Shown: positions 35,220 through 42,970 of the stretch, piece by piece
How the letters are laid out: each line of letters starts with the position of its first letter
Position numbering within the stretch: position 1 is the first letter of the stretch
Program-made: the position numbers and the translations under genes
From: Rhodopseudomonas palustris
GTDB lineage: Bacteria; Pseudomonadota; Alphaproteobacteria; Rhizobiales; Xanthobacteraceae
Reading direction: 5' to 3'
DNA: 64,000 bases
NCBI RefSeq assembly: GCF_003226555.1
Contig: NZ_QKQS01000023.1
Coordinates: 268,858-332,857, forward strand
Notes under the pieces: model-generated
The model's database searches: none
Seen by the model: the letters and a program-made list of their open reading frames with translations, nothing else
What the model was told of the DNA's origin: nothing

Positions 35220-35669
35220 CTAGGCGGCGCCGACGAGGTTCTTGAGCTTGACCTCGAACTCCTCAAAGTTCTGATCTACCCGGCGCTTGATAACTCCCAG
35301 CCCCATCGTGGCGAGCCGTCCCTGGATGTCGACCTTGGCATCTACCGCCAAGGTGGTGTCCAACCCATCGGCGGTCACGTTGACGTCGAGGTTGGCCGTC
35401 AAACGCGTACCGGTAAATTTGTCGCGGCCTGTCGCGCGGATGCGCACATTCGACGGCTCGGTGATCGCTTCAACCACGATGTCGGCAGGCACCTCGATCT
35501 TGAACGGACCGATCTTTTGTTTGACGGTCGCCTTGTAGGACACGAGCCGTTCGATCTCTTCGACGTTTTCGCAGCCGGGGATGCAAGATGAAATGCTCGG
35601 CACGTCGAGCAGCATCTTCCACAGCTCCGCGCGGGTCGCTGGGACGACCATCGACATGTTGAATTCCAT
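35220..35669 (-). CDS. CoxG-like SRPBCC protein
   Basis: Protein of 149 residues of the CoxG/SRPBCC family: MEFNMSMVVPATRAELWKML, ISSCIPGCENVEEIE and the C-terminal LATMGLGVIKRRVDQNFEEF. CoxG relatives accompany many molybdenum hydroxylases; in the CO dehydrogenase system CoxG is reported to help attach the enzyme to the membrane. Its position between the large and FAD subunit genes, with gaps of 4 and 2 bp, suggests a similar role in recruiting or maturing this hydroxylase. Confidence 0.88.
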   Translation of the reverse strand: MEFNMSMVVPATRAELWKMLLDVPSISSCIPGCENVEEIERLVSYKATVKQKIGPFKIEVPADIVVEAITEPSNVRIRATGRDKFTGTRLTANLDVNVTADGLDTTLAVDAKVDIQGRLATMGLGVIKRRVDQNFEEFEVKLKNLVGAA

Positions 35670-35673
35670 GAGC

Positions 35674-37935
35674 TCACTTCCTCTTCTGCAGTGCGCGCCA
35701 CACTTTCTCGGGCGTCATCGGCAGATCGGTGATCCGAATCCCGTAGGTCGAGAACAGTGCGTTGGCGATGGCAGGAGCAACCGGCAAGATGGCGCCCTCG
35801 CCCATCCCCTTGGCGCCGCCCGGCCCCGGCCCGTCGCCGTTCTCGACCAGGATGGTGTCGAACACCGGCGGTACGTCGCAGATGCGCGGGATCGTGTAGT
35901 CGATCGGTGTCGCGTTGACGGGTTGGCCGTCTTCGAATTCGAGCTGCTCGAACAGCGCATGCCCGAAACCCATTGCGGCGGCGCCTTCATCCTGGCCTTC
36001 CGCGGCAACCCGGTTGATCACGCGCCCGACATCGGCCGCGCTGGCATAGCGCGGCACGTGAATTTCGCCGGTGTCCTCGTCGACGACGATTTCGACTTGG
36101 CCCGCAGACGTCTCCCAAAACAGCGGAGATTCGGCCAGAGCGCCGTTGTTCGAGCGAGGCGTGACGCCGCCGCGGCCGATCACCTCGCCGGAATCGACCC
36201 CCAAGGTGCGGTGGAAGATCTGGTGAAACGTCAGGACTTCCGAACCCGTCGAAACGCCGCCTTCGACCAGCGAGAGACTGTCTTTGCGACACTCCCAGAC
36301 GTCGGCCACCATGTCGAAGATCTGATCGGCAGCGTCGAGCGCTGCCCGTTCGACAGAGAGACCGACGACGACGGTCGATCGGCTCGCCCCCGTCCCCCAA
36401 TCATACGGGGCCACATCCGTGTCCGTGCGCAGGGTCGTGACGGCGGACAACGGCTGCTTCAATGTCCGCGCCGCGACCCTGGCCATGGCAGCGTGCGCGC
36501 CTTGCCCGACTTCGATACTCGAGACGGAGACGGACACCGAACCATCAACCTTGAGGCGGACAATCGCATTGGCGATCGGCGTATTCGCCGGATCCGTCGC
36601 CGCGACCGCCAGACCACGCGTACTCCGGTTTGATCCTTCGGCCGTGAAGATCACCGACTGAGTTACGCAGCCCATCAGTTCGCGCATGTCGACGTCGAGC
36701 GGGCGCAGGTCGGGTCGGGTGCGCTGGCCGCGGCCCGCCAGATTGATCAGCCGAAATTCGGCCGGATCCATGCCGATGGCGGCGGCGACGTTGTCCATGT
36801 GAGTCTCTTTCGCCCACACGGCTTGCGGACCACCGATCGACCGGAAGGCAGCGCCGGGCACGGTGTTGGTGTAGACCGCCAATGCTTCGAGGCGCAGGTT
36901 CGGAATCGCATAGGGACCAATGATCCGGTTAGCCGATTTGGTTGCCACCGCCGACCCTGTGTCGGAGTAAGCCCCGCCATCGAGCAGCAGCTTCGCGCTG
37001 CTGGCGACAATGCGCCCTTGCCCATCCACCGCGGTTCGGATGGTGATCTCGGCGCCGAGACGTCGGCAGGTGAGCATTGAGTCGGAGATCGACTGAGCGA
37101 CGCGAACCGGTCGCTGCACTTTCCATGACGCGGCCGCAACCAGCGGTTCGATTTTCACCGACGCTTTGCCGCCGAATCCACCGCCGACGAAGGGCACCAC
37201 CACGCGGACTTTCGCCAGCTGCAAGCCAAACAGTCGGGACAACACCTTCTGGACGGCAGTCGGCGTTTGCGCCCCCGACCAGACGGTCAGCGCATCGCCC
37301 TTGAAGTCGGCGATGACCGTATGAGGCTCCAGCGCGAAGTGCGATATCGCGGGGAAAGTGAAACGGTCTTCGTGCACATAGGCCGCAGCAGCCTCGGCGG
37401 CATCGACGTCGCCGACGTTGTTGCGATAGGTGTGAAAGACGTTGCTATCCGCCGTCGGCCTCGCACCACCTTTGAAGTAGAAGTCTTCGAGATTTTCATG
37501 ACGCTCGTGGATGAGCGGCGCTCCGTCCACCAACGCGTCGCGGATCGTCGCGGCTCGCGGCAGCTCGGCATAGTCCACGTCCACCAGTTCGGCGGCGTTC
37601 TCGGCAATCTCGATGGTTTCGGCGATCACGAGCGCAACAGGCTCGCCGACATATCGAACGCGATCGATCGCGATGATCGGCCGATCCTTCAGGACCACGC
37701 CCCAGCGGCCAAACGACGCAACGTCGGCGCCGATCAGCACGTCCACGACCCCCTCCATCAGAAGGGCCGCCGACGTGTCGATCGAAACGATCCGCGCGTG
37801 GACGGCAGGGGAGCGGACAACGAAGCCGTGCAGCAAGCCAGGCACCATCAGATCGGTAATGTATTCGGCCCGGCCGGTAACCTTTTCGACGAGGTCGGGC
37901 CGGACGGAGGTCATGTTGTCTATGGTGCTCGACAT
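35674..37935 (-). CDS. Molybdopterin-binding large subunit of a nicotinate dehydrogenase-like hydroxylase
   Basis: Catalytic subunit of the xanthine dehydrogenase family, 753 residues. The substrate region shows VVPFVGGGFGGKASVKIEPL (about residue 245) and AFRSIGGPQAVWAKETHMD (about 355); the catalytic Glu is in GGAKGMGEGAILPVAPA near the C-terminus. CO dehydrogenase motifs (AYxCSFR, AYRGAGR) are absent. As first gene of the operon with nicC, nicF and nicD it should hydroxylate nicotinate at C6 with water as oxygen source. ATG 37935 has AGGCGA upstream, and operator copies lie 78 bp further up. Another N-heterocycle could be the substrate, but the following genes favour nicotinate. Confidence 0.88.
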   Translation of the reverse strand: MSSTIDNMTSVRPDLVEKVTGRAEYITDLMVPGLLHGFVVRSPAVHARIVSIDTSAALLMEGVVDVLIGADVASFGRWGVVLKDRPIIAIDRVRYVGEPVALVIAETIEIAENAAELVDVDYAELPRAATIRDALVDGAPLIHERHENLEDFYFKGGARPTADSNVFHTYRNNVGDVDAAEAAAAYVHEDRFTFPAISHFALEPHTVIADFKGDALTVWSGAQTPTAVQKVLSRLFGLQLAKVRVVVPFVGGGFGGKASVKIEPLVAAASWKVQRPVRVAQSISDSMLTCRRLGAEITIRTAVDGQGRIVASSAKLLLDGGAYSDTGSAVATKSANRIIGPYAIPNLRLEALAVYTNTVPGAAFRSIGGPQAVWAKETHMDNVAAAIGMDPAEFRLINLAGRGQRTRPDLRPLDVDMRELMGCVTQSVIFTAEGSNRSTRGLAVAATDPANTPIANAIVRLKVDGSVSVSVSSIEVGQGAHAAMARVAARTLKQPLSAVTTLRTDTDVAPYDWGTGASRSTVVVGLSVERAALDAADQIFDMVADVWECRKDSLSLVEGGVSTGSEVLTFHQIFHRTLGVDSGEVIGRGGVTPRSNNGALAESPLFWETSAGQVEIVVDEDTGEIHVPRYASAADVGRVINRVAAEGQDEGAAAMGFGHALFEQLEFEDGQPVNATPIDYTIPRICDVPPVFDTILVENGDGPGPGGAKGMGEGAILPVAPAIANALFSTYGIRITDLPMTPEKVWRALQKRK

Positions 37936-38012
37936 TTCGCCTGCCTGGACTGGCTTCCCGCGCGTCCCGCCCGATCGCCGCTGGAAGCCACCCGAGTGCT
38001 ACGCGATTTAGC

Positions 38013-38045
38013 ACTTGTATGCAAGCGTTACGCTGGCGCACGATC
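38013..38045. promoter_or_regulatory. MarR-type operator upstream of the molybdenum hydroxylase operon
   Basis: ACTTGTATGCAAGC (38013-38026) is a good copy of RCTYG-N4-CRAGY. A degenerate copy, GCTGGCGCACGATC (38032-38045; 8 of 10 fixed positions), follows with its centre exactly 19 bp away. They lie 78 bp before the large-subunit start and about 250 bp before the second MarR gene, which diverges from it. Confidence 0.65.
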
Positions 38046-38290
38046 GTCATTTTCTTGTGCAGAAGCCCGGCGCGACTGGGAACCAGGCTTGCGTCTGGAG
38101 ATGTCAAGCCGCATCAACTTGGACCGATACATATTGACCACGCACTGCGCCGATGGCTGATTGACCGGCCACCTGGTCGACGCGACGCAATCGAATCGGC
38201 CGGATCAGACGCCCGCTCTGCAGGATGTGGAAATCGTGTGGCCGAGGCAGTCAGCGCCAACCGGCCATCGAACCCGAAAGGACGCCAGCC

Positions 38291-38755
38291 TTGCAAAAGC
38301 CAAAGGCCCGCTCCCTCGATAAGGCGAAACAAGACGTCGACGCGTATGCGCTCGACGACGCACCGGGCTTTCTTCTTCGCGTCGCGCTCCGCACACATAC
38401 GGCGATCTTCACCGCAAAGATGATCGAGGGTCTGACCGGGCCGCAATTCTCGACGCTCGCGAAGCTCAGGGAGGTCGGTCCGTGCTCGCAAAATCATCTG
38501 GGGCGACTGATCCACTATGACTCCGCCACGATCACGGGCGTGATCACGCGGCTGAAATCGCGCGGATTTATCAAGAGCTACCCGGATCCACTGGATCCGC
38601 GCCGACGAGAAATCGACCTGACCGACAAAGGCAGACGGGTCGCCGATGCGGCAATCGCCACGATCGACGACATCTCAAGCGAGACGTTCGCTCCCCTGAC
38701 TCAGCAAGAGTATCGAACTTTAACTCAAATTCTGAAGAAAATTATTCACCGCTGA
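38291..38755 (+). CDS. MarR-family regulator, NicR-like (second copy)
   Basis: Winged-helix regulator of 154 residues, paralogue of 30149-30619. It shows DAYALDDAPGFLLRVALRTH, QFSTLAKLREVGPCSQNHLG, IHYDSATITGVITRLKSRGF and the wing DPLDPRRREIDLTDKG. The start chosen is a TTG at 38291, with AAAGGA 8 bases upstream, because it matches the paralogue's length; an upstream ATG at 38225 gives 176 residues. It diverges from the molybdenum hydroxylase operon across at least one operator copy. The recognition regions of the two MarR proteins are almost the same, so they may bind the same sites and differ in ligand or strength. Confidence 0.87.
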   Translation: MQKPKARSLDKAKQDVDAYALDDAPGFLLRVALRTHTAIFTAKMIEGLTGPQFSTLAKLREVGPCSQNHLGRLIHYDSATITGVITRLKSRGFIKSYPDPLDPRRREIDLTDKGRRVADAAIATIDDISSETFAPLTQQEYRTLTQILKKIIHR

Positions 38756-38890
38756 GCCTGACGGGCGGCTCCACGCCGAAATCTGCACCGGCGTGAACCG
38801 GTTAGCTTTTCATGGCATCGACCTTGGTATCGGCCTTCAACGCCTCTGTTGGCGCAAAGCGTCCTTCGTCAGGGTCAGGCCGCCAACTGC

Positions 38891-39016
38891 TCACCAATAC
38901 AGACGCTCTTGCCAGACGCGCTCGATCTCAGCGTTGTTCTACTTGAAAGGCAGTTCGGCGAGTTTGGGAACGGAGGTGCGCTCGGGGCGTGCGAGCAGTC
39001 CCTCACTTCTCACCAT
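38891..39016 (-). pseudogene. Short reading frame interrupted by an in-frame TAG
   Basis: An ATG at 39016 with AGGAG about 7 bases upstream opens a frame of 25 codons ending LAELPFK, then TAG. The same frame continues for 15 codons (NNAEIERVWQERLYW) to a TGA. Both pieces have ordinary-looking composition, so this may be a small gene or gene end broken by one point mutation, or a genuine 25-residue peptide. It lies 50 bp downstream of the M20 gene on the same strand. I recognise no family. The rest of the gap 38756-39065 shows only an inverted repeat, TTCGAAA (39032-39038) and TTTCGAA (39050-39056). Confidence 0.3.
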
Positions 39017-39065
39017 CGTTAACTCCTGGTCTTCGAAACTCCTTTTTCGTTTCGAACCGAGCAGG

Positions 39066-40355
39066 CTACTTCGCGATCGGCTCCAGCCCACACCAATCTG
39101 CGATGAAGAGCGCCATGGTCGAAGTGACGCGCTTGAGGGAGGAGAGGCTGACCCGTTCGTCGAAGCCATGTATGTTTTCCGAATACGGCCCGTAGCAGAG
39201 CGCGGGAATCTTGTCATACAGAGCATACACCCGAGTATCGAGGTAGCCGGCAGTCATGAAGCTCTCGAGCGACTTGCCGGTCGCAGAGAGGTGAGCATCG
39301 GCGAGAACGGTCTCGGCTTCCGACCCCGGCTCGAGCACGTAGCCTTCGGTATGGAATCCGTTGAACGTGACCGTCGGCGGGATGTTCGACAGGAATTTGT
39401 CGGACCGCGCGAACTTCAGAATCCTCTCCTGAATCTCGCGCGAAGCATCCTCTGCGTTCCAGCCGGGATAGATCGAAATGCGACAGTCGATTCGACACCA
39501 GGCGGGAACGGACGAAGCCCAATCCCCGCCTTCGATCTTGCCGATGTTCAGATTGATCGGATGATCCTCATCCTCGAAGTGAGCACGACCCTTTTTCTTC
39601 TCGTTCCATTCTGCTTCGAGGTTGCGCAGTTCGCCGACGACGCGGTACGCGGCGTCGATTGCGTTGGCGCCGGTCCCCATCTCGCGAACGTGGACGGGAA
39701 GGCCGCGGACTTCGACCTGAAACCACACCACGCCGACGTTGGCACGGACCAGCTTCTCGTCCTCCGGTTCGGGAATCAGAACGGCATCCGCCTTGTATCC
39801 ACGCAGATGCGTCATGAGGGCGCCGTTGCCGGTCGATTCTTCCTCCACGACGGACTGGACGTAGATGGTCGCGGCCGGCTGGTAGCCGATCCTGCGCAGT
39901 GCGTCCAACGCATACAGGTTCGCCGCATGACCGGCCTTCATGTCGGCACCGCCGCGTCCGTAGAGCCAGTCGCCCTCGACGACCGGATCGTATGGGGGAT
40001 GGGTCCAAAGCCCGGACGGTCCCTCGGGGACGACGTCGACATGCGCCTGCAGGATAAGCGAGCGGCCAGACTCGGCCCGCGGGCGATGGATACCGACGAC
40101 GATCGGCGCACGCGAATGCTCTTCCGAGAACGGCGAGCCTCCCGGATGCCGCTCGATGGCTTCCTGGTCCATGTCGTACCGCTCCATTGCGTAGCCGCGG
40201 CTGCGCAGTTCGCGAAATACGCGATCTTGGATGACATGTTCGTCGCCTCGTACCGAGCGTAGACGGATCAGGTCCTGGGTGTAGCCGACCTGATCGACGA
40301 AACCCTGCTCGACGGACGCGATGATCCGATCACGAAGATTCTTCTCTAGTGGCAT
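39066..40355 (-). CDS. M20-family ArgE/DapE-like deacylase
   Basis: Zinc metallo-amidohydrolase of 429 residues. Metal and catalytic motifs are ILQAHVDVVPEG (about residue 90), LYGRGGADMKAGHAANLYAL (about 118) and the general base in VQSVVEEESTGNGAL, with SENIHGFDERVSLSSL near the end. It removes an acyl or formyl group from, or hydrolyses, an N-acyl amino acid or small peptide; the substrate is not readable. ATG 40355 has AAGGGAA upstream. It follows the second M20 gene by 97 bp and presumably shares its IclR-controlled promoter. Confidence 0.88.
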   Translation of the reverse strand: MPLEKNLRDRIIASVEQGFVDQVGYTQDLIRLRSVRGDEHVIQDRVFRELRSRGYAMERYDMDQEAIERHPGGSPFSEEHSRAPIVVGIHRPRAESGRSLILQAHVDVVPEGPSGLWTHPPYDPVVEGDWLYGRGGADMKAGHAANLYALDALRRIGYQPAATIYVQSVVEEESTGNGALMTHLRGYKADAVLIPEPEDEKLVRANVGVVWFQVEVRGLPVHVREMGTGANAIDAAYRVVGELRNLEAEWNEKKKGRAHFEDEDHPINLNIGKIEGGDWASSVPAWCRIDCRISIYPGWNAEDASREIQERILKFARSDKFLSNIPPTVTFNGFHTEGYVLEPGSEAETVLADAHLSATGKSLESFMTAGYLDTRVYALYDKIPALCYGPYSENIHGFDERVSLSSLKRVTSTMALFIADWCGLEPIAK

Positions 40356-40452
40356 ATGCGATTTCCCTTTTGACAATCGGCCGGTTCGCGTGCCCCGGGG
40401 CACGGTCGACGCGAGCTGCTTCCGCGGCAAGGGCTCGCGGCCAATGTAGCCG

Positions 40453-41574
40453 TCACCTGCACATCCGGCTGATCAAGGAGCTGTAGATGTTGAAGGCATC
40501 CTCGATCTGCTGGACGTAGCAGAACTCGTCCGTCTGATGGCACTGAGCGGCTTCGCCGGGCCCTATAACTACCGTTGCGACGTTATTGAACCCTGGAACG
40601 AGTGCCGATGCGTCCGTGAAATAAGGCGCCCCGGTAGGCTTGGGGCGCTCGCGCAATCGGGATTCGAGGACCGCCATCAGCGGCTGAATGCTGGGATCCT
40701 CCGGATCCGTCGCGAATCCCTTGAAGTCCGTGACCACCTCGATCGTCGCTTCGTCTCCGCAGACGCGTTGAATGTCAGCAACCAGATTCGAGTGGTCGTG
40801 AACCGGGATGGTACGAAAATCTACGGTGAAGCCAGCCGAGTCCGGAACCGAATTGATATTCTGGCCGCCAAATACGGTGGTCACCGAACTCGTGGTGTTG
40901 CCCAGAAGCGGATGCGATTCGATCGGAAACTTGTGTACCTCGATGCATCGTATCCATTCGGTGATCTTGTAAATCGCGTTTTCGCCCAATTCTGGCATGG
41001 ACGAGTGCGCGGTCTTGCCTTTGGCGCTAATGCGGAGCCGTACCGAGCCTTTGTGGGCGATAATCGGCAGGTTCGAGCTCGGCTCCGCCACAATCAACAG
41101 TTCGGCCGGCCCGAGGACGCCCTTCCTTGCGAGGTGGAATGCGCCTTCGCATCCAGTCTCTTCGCCGGCAGTGATCACGAGGGTGATGCCGCGCTTGAGC
41201 GGTAGCTTGCTATCGGTCTGGGCGACTGTCGCGGCTACAAATGCCGCGACGCCTGCCTTCATGTCGCTCGCTCCGCGCCCGAAGAGCTTCCCGTCCCGTA
41301 TCTCCGCGTCGAACGGCGGCACAGTCCATGGCTTCTCCCCCAACGGCACAACATCCACGTGGCCGGTGAAGGCCAAGGGACTGACATTGGCTGCACCCCG
41401 TAATCGCGCGACTATCGAGGGGCGGCCGGGAGCGAACTCGTGTTGCTCCACCTCCAGTCCCGCTTTCATCAGCAAATCAGCCAGAAAATCGACACAAGCC
41501 TTTTCCTCGCCCGGTGGATTAAGCGAACGGAACCGGATGAGCTGTCTTGCAAGGTCGACGCTGCGCAAACTCAT
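40453..41574 (-). CDS. M20-family acetylornithine deacetylase/succinyl-diaminopimelate desuccinylase-like protein
   Basis: Zinc metallo-deacylase of 373 residues, closer to ArgE/DapE than the neighbouring M20 protein. It has AFTGHVDVVPLGEKPWTVPP (about residue 67), LFGRGASDMKAGVAAFVAAT (about 97) and VITAGEETGCEGAFHLA. The C-terminal PGEAAQCHQTDEFCYVQQIE carries the last metal His. The position, divergent from an IclR regulator rather than in an arginine or lysine operon, argues for a catabolic role on an N-acylated compound. ATG 41574 is chosen; ATG 41589 adds five residues. Confidence 0.87.
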   Translation of the reverse strand: MSLRSVDLARQLIRFRSLNPPGEEKACVDFLADLLMKAGLEVEQHEFAPGRPSIVARLRGAANVSPLAFTGHVDVVPLGEKPWTVPPFDAEIRDGKLFGRGASDMKAGVAAFVAATVAQTDSKLPLKRGITLVITAGEETGCEGAFHLARKGVLGPAELLIVAEPSSNLPIIAHKGSVRLRISAKGKTAHSSMPELGENAIYKITEWIRCIEVHKFPIESHPLLGNTTSSVTTVFGGQNINSVPDSAGFTVDFRTIPVHDHSNLVADIQRVCGDEATIEVVTDFKGFATDPEDPSIQPLMAVLESRLRERPKPTGAPYFTDASALVPGFNNVATVVIGPGEAAQCHQTDEFCYVQQIEDAFNIYSSLISRMCR

Positions 41575-41679
41575 GATGAACTCCAGCACGTCCTGGCTTG
41601 GTCAGTCCGGATACCCGAAGAACTGCCGCGAACTCGGGCTGTGAAAACGAACATGATCATCGATTGAGGAAAGTCTTGT

Positions 41680-41721
41680 GTCAACAATTGACGCAATGTG
41701 TCATAGAATGACACATTGCGT
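41680..41721. promoter_or_regulatory. Probable IclR operators: two perfect inverted repeats
   Basis: Two perfect palindromes sit side by side in the 175-bp divergent gap. GTCAA-CAA-TTGAC occupies 41680-41692. A second, larger one has arms ACGCAATGTGTCA (41691-41703) and TGACACATTGCGT (41709-41721) around TAGAA. They lie 29-70 bp before the IclR start and about 106 bp before the deacylase start. IclR-type repressors bind such sites next to their own gene. Confidence 0.7.
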
Positions 41722-41749
41722 ACGATGAAATTGGAAATGCGCCGCAGCC

Positions 41750-42571
41750 ATGGCTAAGACACAGGCACGAGCCAGACCGATCCGTGCGAAGACGATAAAT
41801 CCGAAGCCGGGCGTGCCGATCGTACGAGCGCTTGATCGGGGAATAGCGCTTTTGAGGGCGTTCGACAGGGCCAAGCCTCGTCAAACGCTTACGGAACTCG
41901 CGAACAGCGCGGGGCTCGACAAGGGCACAGCGCGACGCCTTCTTCACACGCTCGAGCGCGCAGGTCTGATAGATCACGACGAGCTGAGCGGGCTGTATTC
42001 GCTCGACGTCGGCGTGCTCGAACTGGCATCATCGGTCGAGACCGGTCGCGAACTTCGCGAAATAGCGGCTCCGTACATGAGCGAACTCACGGAGCGGACC
42101 GGCACCACCGCGTATCTTTGGGTTTATCACGAAGGCACGGCCCTTTGCGTGGAGCGCGTCCGAGCATCCATTCAAAATGTTCAAGCCGCATGGTTTACGG
42201 TCGGATCGCGCACGACCCTGAATTGCGGAGCTGGACCGCGTACGCTATTGGGCTTCATCACGCCGGAGCAGCTCAAGTTCGCGCTTTCTCTTGAGCTCCC
42301 GAAGAAAACCCCGGTCAGCCAGACCAATCCGAAACTGTTGGCGCGCGAAGCCTCTGCGATCCGAGAGCGAGGATGGGAACTTGCCATCGACGATTTCGTC
42401 GTCGGTCTTGCCGCATTGGGCATGCCAATCTACGACCGTCAGGAAAGGCTCGTTGGAAGCGTCAGCATCACGACGCTGACCGCGCAGTTGGTCAAAGAAG
42501 GCAAGCCTCGTCACCTGGATTTGCTCAAGAAGACCGCCGACGAGATCGGATTTAGGGTCCTCCGAGACTAG
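41750..42571 (+). CDS. IclR-family transcriptional regulator
   Basis: Regulator of 273 residues. The N-terminal winged helix shows VRALDRGIALLRAFDRAKPR, LTELANSAGLDKGTARRLLH and TLERAGLI; the C-terminal effector domain has GTALCVERVRASIQ, LNCGAGPRTLLGFITPEQLK and the closing VGSVSITTLTAQLVKEG. It is divergent from the two M20 deacylase genes, with two perfect inverted repeats between, so it most likely controls them and itself. The ligand is unknown. It is the last gene before the tRNA-Ser. Confidence 0.92.
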   Translation: MAKTQARARPIRAKTINPKPGVPIVRALDRGIALLRAFDRAKPRQTLTELANSAGLDKGTARRLLHTLERAGLIDHDELSGLYSLDVGVLELASSVETGRELREIAAPYMSELTERTGTTAYLWVYHEGTALCVERVRASIQNVQAAWFTVGSRTTLNCGAGPRTLLGFITPEQLKFALSLELPKKTPVSQTNPKLLAREASAIRERGWELAIDDFVVGLAALGMPIYDRQERLVGSVSITTLTAQLVKEGKPRHLDLLKKTADEIGFRVLRD

Positions 42572-42719
42572 GCCTCCGAGCTGATTTCCGATTGTTTGGA
42601 GCTTGTCATATCGTGTGCTCGGCCTCGCGAATCCGTGCTCCGAAACCACGATCAGAAAATGCAATTGCTAGGTGATAGCTTGTTGATTTTTCTGCCGATT
42701 CGTTAAATCGGATGCAGGC

Positions 42720-42809
42720 TGGCGGAGAGAGTGGGATTCGAACCCACGGTACGGTTTCCCGCACACACGCGTTCCAGGCGTGCGCCTTCAACCACTCGGC
42801 CACCTCTCC
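42720..42809 (-). tRNA. tRNA-Ser (anticodon GGA)
   Basis: A complete type II tRNA on the minus strand. The 7-bp acceptor stem begins GGAGAGG, the anticodon stem CACGC/GCGTG encloses CTGGAAC with anticodon GGA, a long variable arm follows, and the T-loop reads GGTTCGAATCC. CCA is encoded (42722-42720). Its 3' end faces the catabolic regions on the left, the side on which an integrated element would lie. Confidence 0.97.
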
Positions 42810-42970
42810 GGTGCCCTCTCATGACCGCGTCGGGCGGATTTGGCAAGGGATTGAGCTGCCCGGCTGGGGAAATTCAGCCGGGATTGCGCCTTTCGGCCAA
42901 CGCCGGGGGGCCGAATGGCCGCCGCGCGCCGTGGTCGGGCGGCTCTGGGCGCACACCCGCCCACAGCGCC

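Noticed and set aside
38793-40262. Rightward open frame of 489 codons
   Set aside because: It covers the M20 gene in antisense and shows no domain; its ORF-like length comes from GC-rich codon bias.
42572-42970. Integrase or attachment-site remnant beside the tRNA-Ser
   Set aside because: No coding trace of a recombinase and no second copy of the tRNA end was seen in the window; an island border remains only a suggestion.
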